A DNA stretch of 11,538 nt from an uncultured Porphyromonadaceae bacterium (lineage in GTDB: Bacteria; Bacteroidota; Bacteroidia; Bacteroidales; Muribaculaceae), in assembly GCA_905193485.1 (NCBI GenBank), contig CAJJOX010000055.1, positions 1 to 11,538 of the forward strand, in the 5' to 3' direction. Under the pieces are notes generated by a model. The model ran no database searches and was not told the origin of the DNA. It was given only the letters and a program-made list of their open reading frames with translations. Positions 5,781-11,538 of this stretch are shown piece by piece; within the stretch, counting starts at the first letter, position 1, and each line of letters begins with the position of its first letter. The position numbers and the translations under genes were made by a program.

Positions 5781-6268
5781 TTCAACAAGGGGCTGAAGTT
5801 GCCGATGGGAACGATGGTAAGATCGTCGTCCTTTACATTCCTGTTGTTGAAGTCAAATTCCAGTTCGTAGGAGTTGCTAAAGTTATCCTCCACCACCACG
5901 ATGAAATTATGCGCCTCATCACCCGCCGCCGTGTAGTACAGGCGGAATTTTTCGTTCTCCAGCAGGTAGCGGTCGTTAGGCAGGAAGGTGATGCCGTTAT
6001 CCATTTTGAGCGAGCCTTCCCCCTCGAACTGGAAATAGCGGATGGTATAGAGCGTACCCGAAAAGTCGCCCTCCTTTTTCAGTTCACAGCGGATTTCCAC
6101 TGTCTGCCCCTTTACTACCTTGTTCGGCACGGGCATGACCTCCACCGTGAAGGGATAGGACTGCTGCACATCAAGGTCGTATGAACATGATGTGAGGCTG
6201 CACACGGCAGCGATTACGAGGGTGAGAATGGCGATAACGCCGAAGGATTTTTTATTGGATTTTTTCAT
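5777..6268 (-). CDS. traQ: Conjugative transposon protein TraQ (DUF3872), lipoprotein
   Basis: A 163-residue protein with a basic start (MKKSNKKS), a hydrophobic segment and a lipobox-like SLTSC with the acylated Cys at position 28, so it is probably a membrane-anchored lipoprotein. The following QQSYPFTVEVMPVPNKVVKGQTVEIRCELKKEG... and RYFQFEGEGSL agree with TraQ/DUF3872 proteins of the CTnDOT family, which are beta-rich. The exact role in mating-pair formation is unknown. It is 12 bases downstream of traP and overlaps the lysozyme gene by four bases, so the three are co-transcribed. The sequence looks complete. Confidence 0.88.
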   Translation of the reverse strand: MKKSNKKSFGVIAILTLVIAAVCSLTSCSYDLDVQQSYPFTVEVMPVPNKVVKGQTVEIRCELKKEGDFSGTLYTIRYFQFEGEGSLKMDNGITFLPNDRYLLENEKFRLYYTAAGDEAHNFIVVVEDNFSNSYELEFDFNNRNVKDDDLTIVPIGNFSPLLK

Positions 6269-6280
6269 CGTGATTTTTGT

Positions 6281-7147
6281 TTAGAGTTTTATTCTTGTTG
6301 ATTTTTTCGGATTGAGCGACATAAGGTAGTCGTTCAGATCCTTGTGATTTGGATAGAGTGCCGATTTGTCCATTACCTTGTCACCGAACTCCCTTTGGAG
6401 CCGGGCAAGGGCGTTGCGCCTTGCCTCATCATTGTCGAGATAGCACAGAAGCAGCGGATAACCGGCGAGTGTCGGAATAGCCTTGCCGATATTGGCGACC
6501 GAGTTTAGGACAACGGTGTCGGTGCCGTCATTGAAGCCGAGGCGTTCAGCCGAAAGGAAGTCTATAAAGCCTTCAAAGACATTGCACCGGGAGTTACCGT
6601 TGGCAATATGTGTGATGTGCTTTGGCGGATAACTCCCTTTGAATAAGCTGTTTCGCAGTTCAAATCCATGTGCGTTATTCTCAAAGCCAATGGCATAGTA
6701 GGATTTACCGTGCAGTTTGTAATCCACCTGCATACAGTATCGCAGGGCGATGTCGGCGGGTATGCCACGGTTGGCAAGATAACGCAACAGCGACGGCGAT
6801 ACCAGCCTTGACACCTGAACATTCTCGAATGTCGGTTCTTCAACGAATGGCAGCGGCTTGTATGGCTCTGCAACGGGCAGATTCATCGTTTCGGCGATAT
6901 ATTTTGCCTGCTCAATGAAGTCTGATTTTCCTGACATTTTTCCGGCAAGAGTGAAAATATCGCCGCCTTCGCCTTCGCCAAAGTCGTACCATACCCCTTT
7001 GCTTGGTCTTACATGGAAAGAGGGCTTTCGCTCATTTCGGTACGGGGCATAATACCACTGACCCTTGCTGTCGCGCCCTGTCGGATCATAGCCGAGATGG
7101 TGGAGAAAATCCACAAGGGATATTCCTTTGATAGCGTCTATATCCAT
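6281..7147 (-). CDS. traP: Conjugative transposon protein TraP, primase-like (Toprim)
   Basis: A 288-residue protein of the TraP type. Residues 1-75 resemble the DnaG zinc-binding domain (AIKGISLVDFLHHLGYDP, then APYRNERKPSFHV, WYDFGEGEGGDIFTLAG) but have lost the zinc-binding Cys/His, as is common for this family. The C-terminal half carries a Toprim fold: E192 in the NVFEGFIDF motif and D238-N-D240 in LLLCYLDND. The Toprim core supports nucleotidyl-transfer or nuclease chemistry, so priming of the transferred strand is likely. It lies three bases after the stop of the 152-residue gene, which has a similar N-terminal domain, and twelve bases before traQ. The ATG at 7147 follows the family's usual start. 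No frame damage is seen. Confidence 0.85.
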   Translation of the reverse strand: MDIDAIKGISLVDFLHHLGYDPTGRDSKGQWYYAPYRNERKPSFHVRPSKGVWYDFGEGEGGDIFTLAGKMSGKSDFIEQAKYIAETMNLPVAEPYKPLPFVEEPTFENVQVSRLVSPSLLRYLANRGIPADIALRYCMQVDYKLHGKSYYAIGFENNAHGFELRNSLFKGSYPPKHITHIANGNSRCNVFEGFIDFLSAERLGFNDGTDTVVLNSVANIGKAIPTLAGYPLLLCYLDNDEARRNALARLQREFGDKVMDKSALYPNHKDLNDYLMSLNPKKSTRIKL

Positions 7148-7150
7148 AGG

Positions 7151-7609
7151 CTAAAAGCGAAATCTGCGTTTGGGCTGTTCCTGCCGGGGCTGTTCTCTCG
7201 ACGGCTCAACCTTTGCTGTCGCTTTGGGCGTTTCAGGTTTGCCGACTGGCATGGCCACCACAACATTGCACTCGGCTTCCTCACCGTTGGCGGTCATTCC
7301 GTATATCTTGAAATCTACAAACCCTTTCATCTGCGCTGCGATATAGATGTTCAATTCGGAGCGGTTGCAGCTCCCGGTCAACTCGTAGGTGAGATCATAA
7401 ATGCCCCCGTAATATTTTTCAGGTTCATTGCTGTCATACCAGCCATTCTTTTCGGTGTCCACCACCATAGTAGCGTTGCCGTCAGCTGAATACGGGGCAT
7501 TGTATGTCAGGCGGTTGCCTTCTCTCCTTGTCGGCTCATAGCCGAGAGCCTTCATAAAATCCTCCAATGGAAGATTTTTGATGTCAAGGTCTATCACAAT
7601 CAATCCCAT
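7151..7609 (-). CDS. Small protein with a primase-type zinc-less N-terminal domain (TraP paralogue)
   Basis: A 152-residue protein whose residues 9-80 align well with the first 70 of TraP: IKNLPLEDFMKALGYEPTR, then NAPYSADGNATMVV, NGWYDS and a GGIYDLTYELTG close. As in TraP, Cys and His zinc ligands are absent. There is no Toprim part; instead the C-terminus is a proline- and glutamine-rich tail ending in RRFRF. This suggests a free-standing DNA- or partner-binding module of the primase, possibly arising by duplication. It starts four bases after the restored traO end and stops three bases before traP, so it sits fully within the operon. I do not know a name for it. Whether it is conserved between traO and traP in other elements was not checked. 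Confidence 0.7.
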   Translation of the reverse strand: MGLIVIDLDIKNLPLEDFMKALGYEPTRREGNRLTYNAPYSADGNATMVVDTEKNGWYDSNEPEKYYGGIYDLTYELTGSCNRSELNIYIAAQMKGFVDFKIYGMTANGEEAECNVVVAMPVGKPETPKATAKVEPSREQPRQEQPKRRFRF

Positions 7610-7613
7610 AGCC

Positions 7614-8197
7614 TTATTCGATTATGAATTTGATACCGACACCATACTGCGTATGGAAATGCCCGGTTGAGTTGCCGAATACAAACCGCTCTTTCACATT
7701 GGCTGTTAGGGCTATTTTATCCGAGAGATAAAAATCGGCTTGCAGAGTGAGTGCGCCACCATATATATAAATGCGTCACCGTTATGGAGCGTAGAGCCAT
7801 CGGGCAACGTTTTATCGCCCCAGTTCACTGTTTCATAGCCACCGAGAGCCGACACACCGCCATATAGGTGGAATGTCTGCGAATAGTCGCTGACAATGTG
7901 CAGGTTATATCCGACCTCTCCTGTGAACTGTGCCACGGGGATACGACCTTTCTCGCCGTATGGCTTGTAAGTTTGAAGATACTCGCCGCCAAAAGACCAT
8001 GTGTTGGCGTTGCCCTTGAACACGGAGTAATACACTCCGAATGAATAACCGCAGTTGCGGGATTTGCCGGTATAGAAACCGTCTGCCATGTCAGCCCTGA
8101 TTTCAACCGCCGACATACCGGGGAGGCATCGCTGGGCCATTGCCTGCCCTGCGAACAGGGCAAGCATGGCAACGATTATGAATATCGCTTTTCTCAT
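7614..8197 (-). pseudogene. traO: Conjugative transposon protein TraO, frameshifted
   Basis: The frame opens MRKAIFIIVAMLALFAGQAM with signal cleavage after A21 and continues QRCLPGMSAVEIRADMADGF, PVAQFTGEVGYNLH and GGYETVNWGDKTLPDGSTLHNGDAFIY, the marks of TraO, a predicted outer-membrane beta-barrel-like protein. After Y145 the frame ends in unrelated residues and a stop at 7712. Shifting by two bases restores GGALTLQADFYLSDKIAL up to GVGIKFIIE and a stop at 7614, giving 193 residues, the usual length. The shift lies in an AT run (7761-7769) with one extra AT. The restored end is four bases before the next start, as in an intact operon. A sequencing or assembly error remains possible; otherwise the product loses its last 48 residues. 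Confidence 0.88.
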
Positions 8198-8221
8198 AAT
8201 TTTTAGTCTGGATTTTTGGAT

Positions 8222-9301
8222 TTATTGAATGGATAACTCATCAATCACGTTGGCGCGAACAATATCCTCGTTCTCCACCACAAAAGACTGATGGCGACCG
8301 CCTTCTTTCTCGGCGACGTCGATAACGAGCTGCTTATCATCGGGGATAGTGAATTTCTCCAGAGCGAACACAGTGCGTTCCGATGATTTTCCGGGTACCA
8401 CCACTACATAGTTCTGGGCGCGGAGCGGTTCAAGCACCTGCTCCTGCATGGCGGTTCGCTTGATAACCTTCTTATCCACGATTTTGAATGATACAAAATC
8501 AATGTCGAATGGGATATTGCTGGTGTTCTTTATCTCGGTATGGAAATACAGTAGCCCATTGTTGGCATAGATTGATTTCAGAAGAAACTGTACTCCGAAA
8601 CGCTTGGAGCCTATATGCTTGATTTCGCGTTTGTTCTGCTTGTATATACTTTTCATAATCAGCTTGACAAGCATAGGACTCTCGCTGCCGAGGCGTTCAA
8701 GATAGATTTCCTGCGCATTGTTGGGGCGGTTCACCGCTTCACCGTCATGTATGAAGTCGGTCATCTCGATGTTGAGCAACAGTGGCTCTTTTGCGAATTT
8801 CACGTTGAATGAATAGTATGATCCATCCTCGGTGATTACCGACAGGTTTGTTTCCTGTTTGAAGGACTTGAAGGCGGATTTGACACGCAGCACGTTTTTC
8901 GCTCCGTCGGCAAGACCGGCAACAAGGTTTTCATTGCCGAGGTCAACGTACACTATTTCAGATGGAAAGATGATGTGCGTGGTTTTCGCATAGCACACTT
9001 CGAGCGCATGGGGCTGTATCATGCGGTCAAAACCGACCTTTCGGGTAAGACCGCTGAACTTGTCGCCGTCGGTATAGTTCTCGCCGTACACGTTCATGTC
9101 GTGTTCATCCTTGTCGCGGCGCGATGTGCCATCGCTCTGGTTGCGTTTCTGGTTCCAGTGTTTGGGGTTCACTGAACGACCGATTGTAAACTCCGTCATC
9201 TGGCCTCCGACCGAGATACGGGCATAGAGCGGATATTCGCTCTTTTCTGTCTTTGGCTTTCTTGCGTAGAAAGTCAGAGTAAAATAAGAATCTGGTGTCA
9301 T
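8222..9301 (-). CDS. traN: Chimera: integrase arm-binding domain fused to TraN (DUF4138)
   Basis: A 359-residue open frame with two unrelated parts. Residues 1-57 (FTLTFYARKPKTEKSEYPLY, then ARISVGGQMTEFTIGRSVNPKHWN) match the N-terminal arm-type DNA-binding domain of Bacteroidales tyrosine recombinases, which end in a WN/WD motif as here. Residues from about 78 (DGDKFSGLTRKVGFDRMIQPHALEVCYAKTTHIIFP) are mature TraN: it keeps HDGEAVNRPNNAQ, GSKRFGVQFLLKSIY, GLLYFHTEI and KFTIPDD and ends at the usual point. The normal signal peptide of TraN is missing, so the product would stay in the cytoplasm. The junction lies between about residues 58 and 78 (roughly 9070-9130). The integrase catalytic domain is absent. 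The gene begins the surviving tra run; traO starts 24 bases after its stop. A promoter at 9326-9357 fits an integrase gene promoter. It may encode an inactive remnant or a new fusion. Confidence 0.82.
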   Translation of the reverse strand: MTPDSYFTLTFYARKPKTEKSEYPLYARISVGGQMTEFTIGRSVNPKHWNQKRNQSDGTSRRDKDEHDMNVYGENYTDGDKFSGLTRKVGFDRMIQPHALEVCYAKTTHIIFPSEIVYVDLGNENLVAGLADGAKNVLRVKSAFKSFKQETNLSVITEDGSYYSFNVKFAKEPLLLNIEMTDFIHDGEAVNRPNNAQEIYLERLGSESPMLVKLIMKSIYKQNKREIKHIGSKRFGVQFLLKSIYANNGLLYFHTEIKNTSNIPFDIDFVSFKIVDKKVIKRTAMQEQVLEPLRAQNYVVVVPGKSSERTVFALEKFTIPDDKQLVIDVAEKEGGRHQSFVVENEDIVRANVIDELSIQ

Positions 9302-9325
9302 TTCTCTGTGGGTTTAATGGTTATA

Positions 9326-9357
9326 TAAATATAATCATTTTCGCCGACATCACCAAA
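9326..9357 (-). promoter_or_regulatory. Promoter of the integrase-traN fusion operon
   Basis: On the minus strand TTTG (9357-9354), 20 bases, TATATTTA (9333-9326), one base from the Bacteroidetes consensus TAnnTTTG. The start of transcription would be near 9319 with a leader of about 18 bases before the ATG at 9301. This was presumably the integrase promoter and now would drive traN to lysozyme. Confidence 0.6.
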
Positions 9358-9400
9358 CGAGAAAGAACATCAAATATCACGGATATGACTGATTGGACGG

Positions 9401-9714
9401 CTCACGCCTGTATTCCACCAAAACCGTGAGTCCGGCTCACGGTGCAAAATGGTGCAAATCGCAGAAATCGGTTTCAAACAGCGTTTTGAGCGGGGAATTA
9501 TGGTTAAAGAATATTTCAAGAGTTAAATAGTGTTTAGAAGCTCTGAAAATTGCGACCCCAACCGGGTCAAAGGTTCGTTCCCATACTCAAAACCCCACTT
9601 TGTGAGGTGTGATAACAGCTTAACTTTCGGTGTTTCAGCCGACTCACTGATGATTTCTGCCAACCGTGAGTCGAATTACTCACAAACGTGAGTACTCACT
9701 AATGACTCACTCAC
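9401..9714. repeat. Cluster of GTGAG/CTCAC motifs, candidate integrase arm-type sites
   Basis: Eleven copies of the pentamer GTGAG or its complement occur in 314 bases (starts at 9401, 9426, 9436, 9602, 9643, 9666, 9679, 9688, 9695, 9706, 9710); fewer than one is expected by chance. They form perfect palindromes: CCGTGAG-TCCGG-CTCACGG (9424-9442) and GTGAGTACTCAC (9688-9699). They lie just upstream of the start of the integrase-derived frame, where arm-type sites usually are. GGTGCAAA also occurs twice (9441 and 9451), one turn of the helix apart. Confidence 0.55.
9554..9568. repeat. Short stem-loop GACCC-CAACC-GGGTC
   Basis: A 5-bp perfect stem (9554-9558 with 9564-9568) in the gene-free region. 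No role can be assigned. Confidence 0.3.
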
Positions 9715-9757
9715 CACCTCTGTATTCTGCGCCATTCTGAAATTTTGGCAAAAATAA

Positions 9758-9790
9758 AAAGCACTGAAAATCAAGTGATTTCAGTGCTTT
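9758..9790. terminator. Hairpin terminator near the right end of the gene-free region
   Basis: AAAGCACTGAAA (9758-9769) and TTTCAGTGCTTT (9779-9790) make a 12-bp stem, extended by TCA/TGA with one bulge. It is A-rich on the left and T-rich on the right, so it can work in both directions and may insulate the ATPase side from the tra side. Confidence 0.55.
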
Positions 9791-9954
9791 GCGGCGTTTT
9801 GCCATTTTGCTTTGTGACCCCGGAGGAGTCGGGGCTATATCATTTAATAACGCTGATGGTCAAAGAGTTATAATTGGAGATATAAGTATCATTCACCAAT
9901 CATTCACTCCACCAAATCAATGTTCTGCGTCGATTTGTCAACCGATTCAGTGCT

Positions 9955-9968
9955 GCAAAGTTAGCTAT
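9955..9968. repeat. Candidate attachment repeat, right copy (GCAAANNTAGCTAT)
   Basis: The same-orientation partner of 547-560, agreeing at 12 of 14 positions with the two differences side by side. It lies about 650 bases upstream of the integrase-derived frame, a plausible place for an element end. Confidence 0.3.
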
Positions 9969-9985
9969 AAATCTCCGATATTCAA
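9956..9985 (-). promoter_or_regulatory. Leftward Bacteroidetes-type promoter without an obvious gene
   Basis: On the minus strand TTG (9985-9983), 19 bases, TAACTTTG (9963-9956). It would transcribe leftward toward 9818-9834, where only very short frames are found, for example an ATG at about 9890 encoding about ten residues. It may be the promoter of a host gene that the element separated from its body. Confidence 0.4.
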
Positions 9986-10082
9986 TGGCATCACGCGTTA
10001 AAAATCCTTGGAGATAACTTAGTCTAAACGTCTTTTCAATTAACACAATGCAATATCAAATCACGATAGCACATTTGGAGCC

Positions 10083-11354
10083 TTATGGCAGGAGCAAGAA
10101 TTTCCATGCCGGAATAACTTCGATTTTTACGCCCTCCATTTCTACAATTCCTTCATCATCGTAGGTCACAATTATATTGCGACGGCACGACAATCGTGAC
10201 TGCAATTTTAGCAATGCTTTCGTTTCACGTTCAAAAGTGCCTTCGGCATCATTCATCGTATAGCATACCTGAATGGCGACCTCCGTCTGTGGAATATAGA
10301 AATCCACTTCAACCCCATGATTGTAGAAATAGACGGCATCTTTTGATCCATAACTCGAAATCAATTTCAGAGCCACCATATTTTCAAGCAGCGACGTGCG
10401 TATGTCAAGAGCCAGCAGGGAGATTATACCGTTGTCGATAAAATAGTATTTCGGATTGGAAACTTTATCCGCAAGACTATCAGCAATATTGGTGACCGGC
10501 AGTATAAGATACGCTTCGGAAGCGTAACCCAGATAGTTTATCACCGTGCTTTTGCCTATCTTCGTTCCGGTAGAGGCCACAATATTTGTCGCGCGGGTAA
10601 ACGACAGAGGTTGCTTTACACTTTCCGCCAGTTTACGGAAAAGGATCCGAAGGGCAAAAATATTCTCAATCCTGTGGCGGGCGGCTATGTCCCCAAGAAA
10701 TATCTTCTGATAGAGGCTCATGAGATAATCTCGCTTCACCGGCAGCGTGGCACATTCCGGGAAACCGCCGAACTGGAAATATTCCTCGAATAATCCCATA
10801 AATTCCCCACGGGCAGTTGTTGTCGCAGTCAATAGTTTGTCGGCGGGATTTTTGCCATTGGCTCTAAGATATTCATCGAACTGCATGGGGAACACTTCAC
10901 GGGTCATATATCTGCCACCGAGAGCCGCGTTCACATCCGTGGACAGCATTTTCGCATTGCTTCCTGTAATGAACACCGTAAATTTGTTGTCAGCTATCCT
11001 ACGCGCAAAACGCTCCCAGCCATCGACATTCTGAATCTCATCAAGGAACAGCATCGGGCGTTTTTCACTCAATCCGAAATGGACTTCAAGTATCATGTTA
11101 AGGTCATCGACGGTCATTCCTGCGAGACGCTCATCCTCAAAGTTGATATACACTATCTCATCCCAAGTGTATCCTGCGGCAATCAGTTCCTGAATCTTTC
11201 CATAAAGTATATAGGATTTGCCGGCGCGACGCGCACCGACCAACACCTGACGGTCAAACCCGTCAAGCGATATTCTTCGTTTGATAACCTCGTGACGCAT
11301 AACCTCTTCACGGTTTTCAAGCATCACCTCGCGGAGAATTTCAGATTTTATCAT
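10083..11354 (-). CDS. AAA+ ATPase with DUF4143 C-terminus
   Basis: A 423-residue protein. An AAA domain of the AAA_14 type carries Walker A GARRAGKS (40-47), Walker B MLFLDE (101-106) and a sensor-like FITGSN (128-133), followed by GGRY (146-149). The C-terminal part has YYFIDNGIISLL (about 306-316) and HGVEVDFYIP (about 348-357), the ExD-type motif seen in the nuclease-like DUF4143 region. Such ATPases are numerous in Bacteroidales and other anaerobes; their substrate is not established, and links to toxin-antitoxin-like or defence functions are speculation. The gene stands alone, with two matching operators over its promoter, so a dedicated repressor or the protein itself may control it. 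The base composition is more moderate than the GC-rich flank, which suggests acquired DNA. The start at 11354 has the usual short leader. No damage is seen. Confidence 0.85.
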   Translation of the reverse strand: MIKSEILREVMLENREEVMRHEVIKRRISLDGFDRQVLVGARRAGKSYILYGKIQELIAAGYTWDEIVYINFEDERLAGMTVDDLNMILEVHFGLSEKRPMLFLDEIQNVDGWERFARRIADNKFTVFITGSNAKMLSTDVNAALGGRYMTREVFPMQFDEYLRANGKNPADKLLTATTTARGEFMGLFEEYFQFGGFPECATLPVKRDYLMSLYQKIFLGDIAARHRIENIFALRILFRKLAESVKQPLSFTRATNIVASTGTKIGKSTVINYLGYASEAYLILPVTNIADSLADKVSNPKYYFIDNGIISLLALDIRTSLLENMVALKLISSYGSKDAVYFYNHGVEVDFYIPQTEVAIQVCYTMNDAEGTFERETKALLKLQSRLSCRRNIIVTYDDEGIVEMEGVKIEVIPAWKFLLLP

Positions 11355-11362
11355 TGTGGATA

Positions 11363-11382
11363 TTGTCTTAGTTGCAAGACAA
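11363..11382. promoter_or_regulatory. Operator-like palindrome 1 (start-proximal)
   Basis: TTGTCTT-N6-AAGACAA is a perfect 7-bp inverted repeat. It covers the predicted transcription start and touches the -7 element of the ATPase promoter, where a bound repressor would block initiation. Confidence 0.6.
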
Positions 11383-11410
11383 AATTAGGCAATATTTGTC
11401 TTATATACAA
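11380..11410 (-). promoter_or_regulatory. Promoter of the AAA+ ATPase gene
   Basis: On the minus strand TTG (11410-11408), 20 bases, TAATTTTG (11387-11380), an exact fit to the Bacteroidetes pattern. Transcription would start near 11373, giving a leader of about 19 bases. Confidence 0.7.
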
Positions 11411-11415
11411 GACAG
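11396..11415. promoter_or_regulatory. Operator-like palindrome 2 (distal)
   Basis: TTGTCTT-N6-AAGACAG repeats the sequence of palindrome 1 with one end base changed. The two centres are 33 bases apart, about three helical turns, so two dimers could bind on the same face of the DNA. This copy covers the -33 element. Confidence 0.6.
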
Positions 11416-11538
11416 GAGCTAATATTTAACAACTCAATTTTATAGTTTTTTTCACTGCGGAAACGGAAAGAGGCGTGGCGGCTCACGGTGTCTGCGTCGG
11501 GTGTGCCGTCCGGCGGGGGCCGGTGGCCGGCGGGGGTC
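11416..11538. other. Transition to very GC-rich flank; no gene seen
   Basis: Bases 11416-11455 are AT-rich; 11461-11538 is about 76% G+C (59 of 78). No complete open frame is seen. The sharp change resembles the left edge near 360-400 and may mark the host-island boundary. Confidence 0.4.

Larger units (their letters stand above)
9791..10082. other. Gene-free stretch between the hairpin and the ATPase gene
   Basis: I see no convincing gene; a 70-residue plus-strand frame lacks recognisable features. CCCCG-GAGGAGT-CGGGG (9818-9834) forms a 5-bp stem with a 7-base loop, shaped like a tRNA arm but without its consensus bases. TTGGAGATA occurs twice (near 9870 and 10008), with ATCTCC in the opposite sense at 9971. 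A right candidate att repeat and a leftward promoter are listed separately. Confidence 0.35.

Noticed and set aside
7151..7489. Plus-strand frame across orf152 and traP starts (7013-7489)
   Set aside because: It is the complement of real minus-strand genes and has no features of its own.
9818..9834. tRNA arm or tRNA end as attachment site
   Set aside because: A 5-bp stem with a 7-base loop is present, but the loop lacks the TTCGA-type or anticodon-loop bases and no other tRNA arms are found.
1..11538. CRISPR array, rRNA or insertion sequence
   Set aside because: No regularly spaced direct repeats, rRNA motifs or transposase genes with terminal repeats were seen.

Overview
The window looks like a genomic island in the chromosome of a Bacteroidales bacterium. 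Promoters fit the Bacteroidetes pattern (TTG, 19-21 bases, TAnnTTTG), and the gene families (TraN/O/P/Q, PcfJ/PcfK, DUF3873-like) are those of Bacteroides-type conjugative transposons. Both ends of the window are strikingly GC-rich: the last 78 bases are about 76% G+C by direct count, and the partial gene at 1-195 uses GC-rich codons. The interior is visibly more AT-rich. An Alistipes-like, higher-GC host carrying an acquired element is a reasonable guess, but the sequence does not prove the genus.

Layout. 1-195 is the start of a host-like hypothetical gene on the minus strand, with a good promoter at 321-351. 400-1419 has no convincing gene but is packed with inverted repeats (627-692, 707-755, 855-895, 911-973, 1178-1249), which suggests structured RNA, a transfer origin or regulatory DNA. 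1420-4765 is a plus-strand operon-like run of eight genes: a small membrane protein, a small conserved protein, PcfK-like, PcfJ-like and four small ICE cargo proteins. 4766-5252 is a convergent intergenic zone with several hairpin terminators. 5253-9301 is a minus-strand remnant of the conjugation operon, in order of transcription: traN fused to an integrase N-terminus, frameshifted traO, a small primase-like protein, traP, traQ and a lysozyme. 9302-10082 has no convincing gene; it holds the promoter of the fusion gene, a dense cluster of GTGAG/CTCAC repeats like integrase arm sites, and a hairpin. 10083-11354 encodes an AAA+ ATPase of the DUF4143 type, with two matched palindromic operators over its promoter. 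11416-11538 is AT-rich, then very GC-rich flank.

Interpretation. The element appears to be a decayed conjugative transposon. Of the tra genes only the distal end (N to Q plus lysozyme) is visible; traA-traM, a relaxase, a coupling protein and a complete integrase are not in the window. The upstream part of the tra operon seems to have been replaced by the start of a tyrosine-recombinase gene, joined in frame to traN, so that the surviving tra genes probably use the integrase promoter. traO also carries a two-base frameshift. The PcfK/PcfJ side looks intact. The most notable observations are the Arm-domain/TraN chimera beside its candidate arm sites, the twin operators of the ATPase gene, the primase-like paralogue next to TraP, and the palindrome-rich 600-1250 region.
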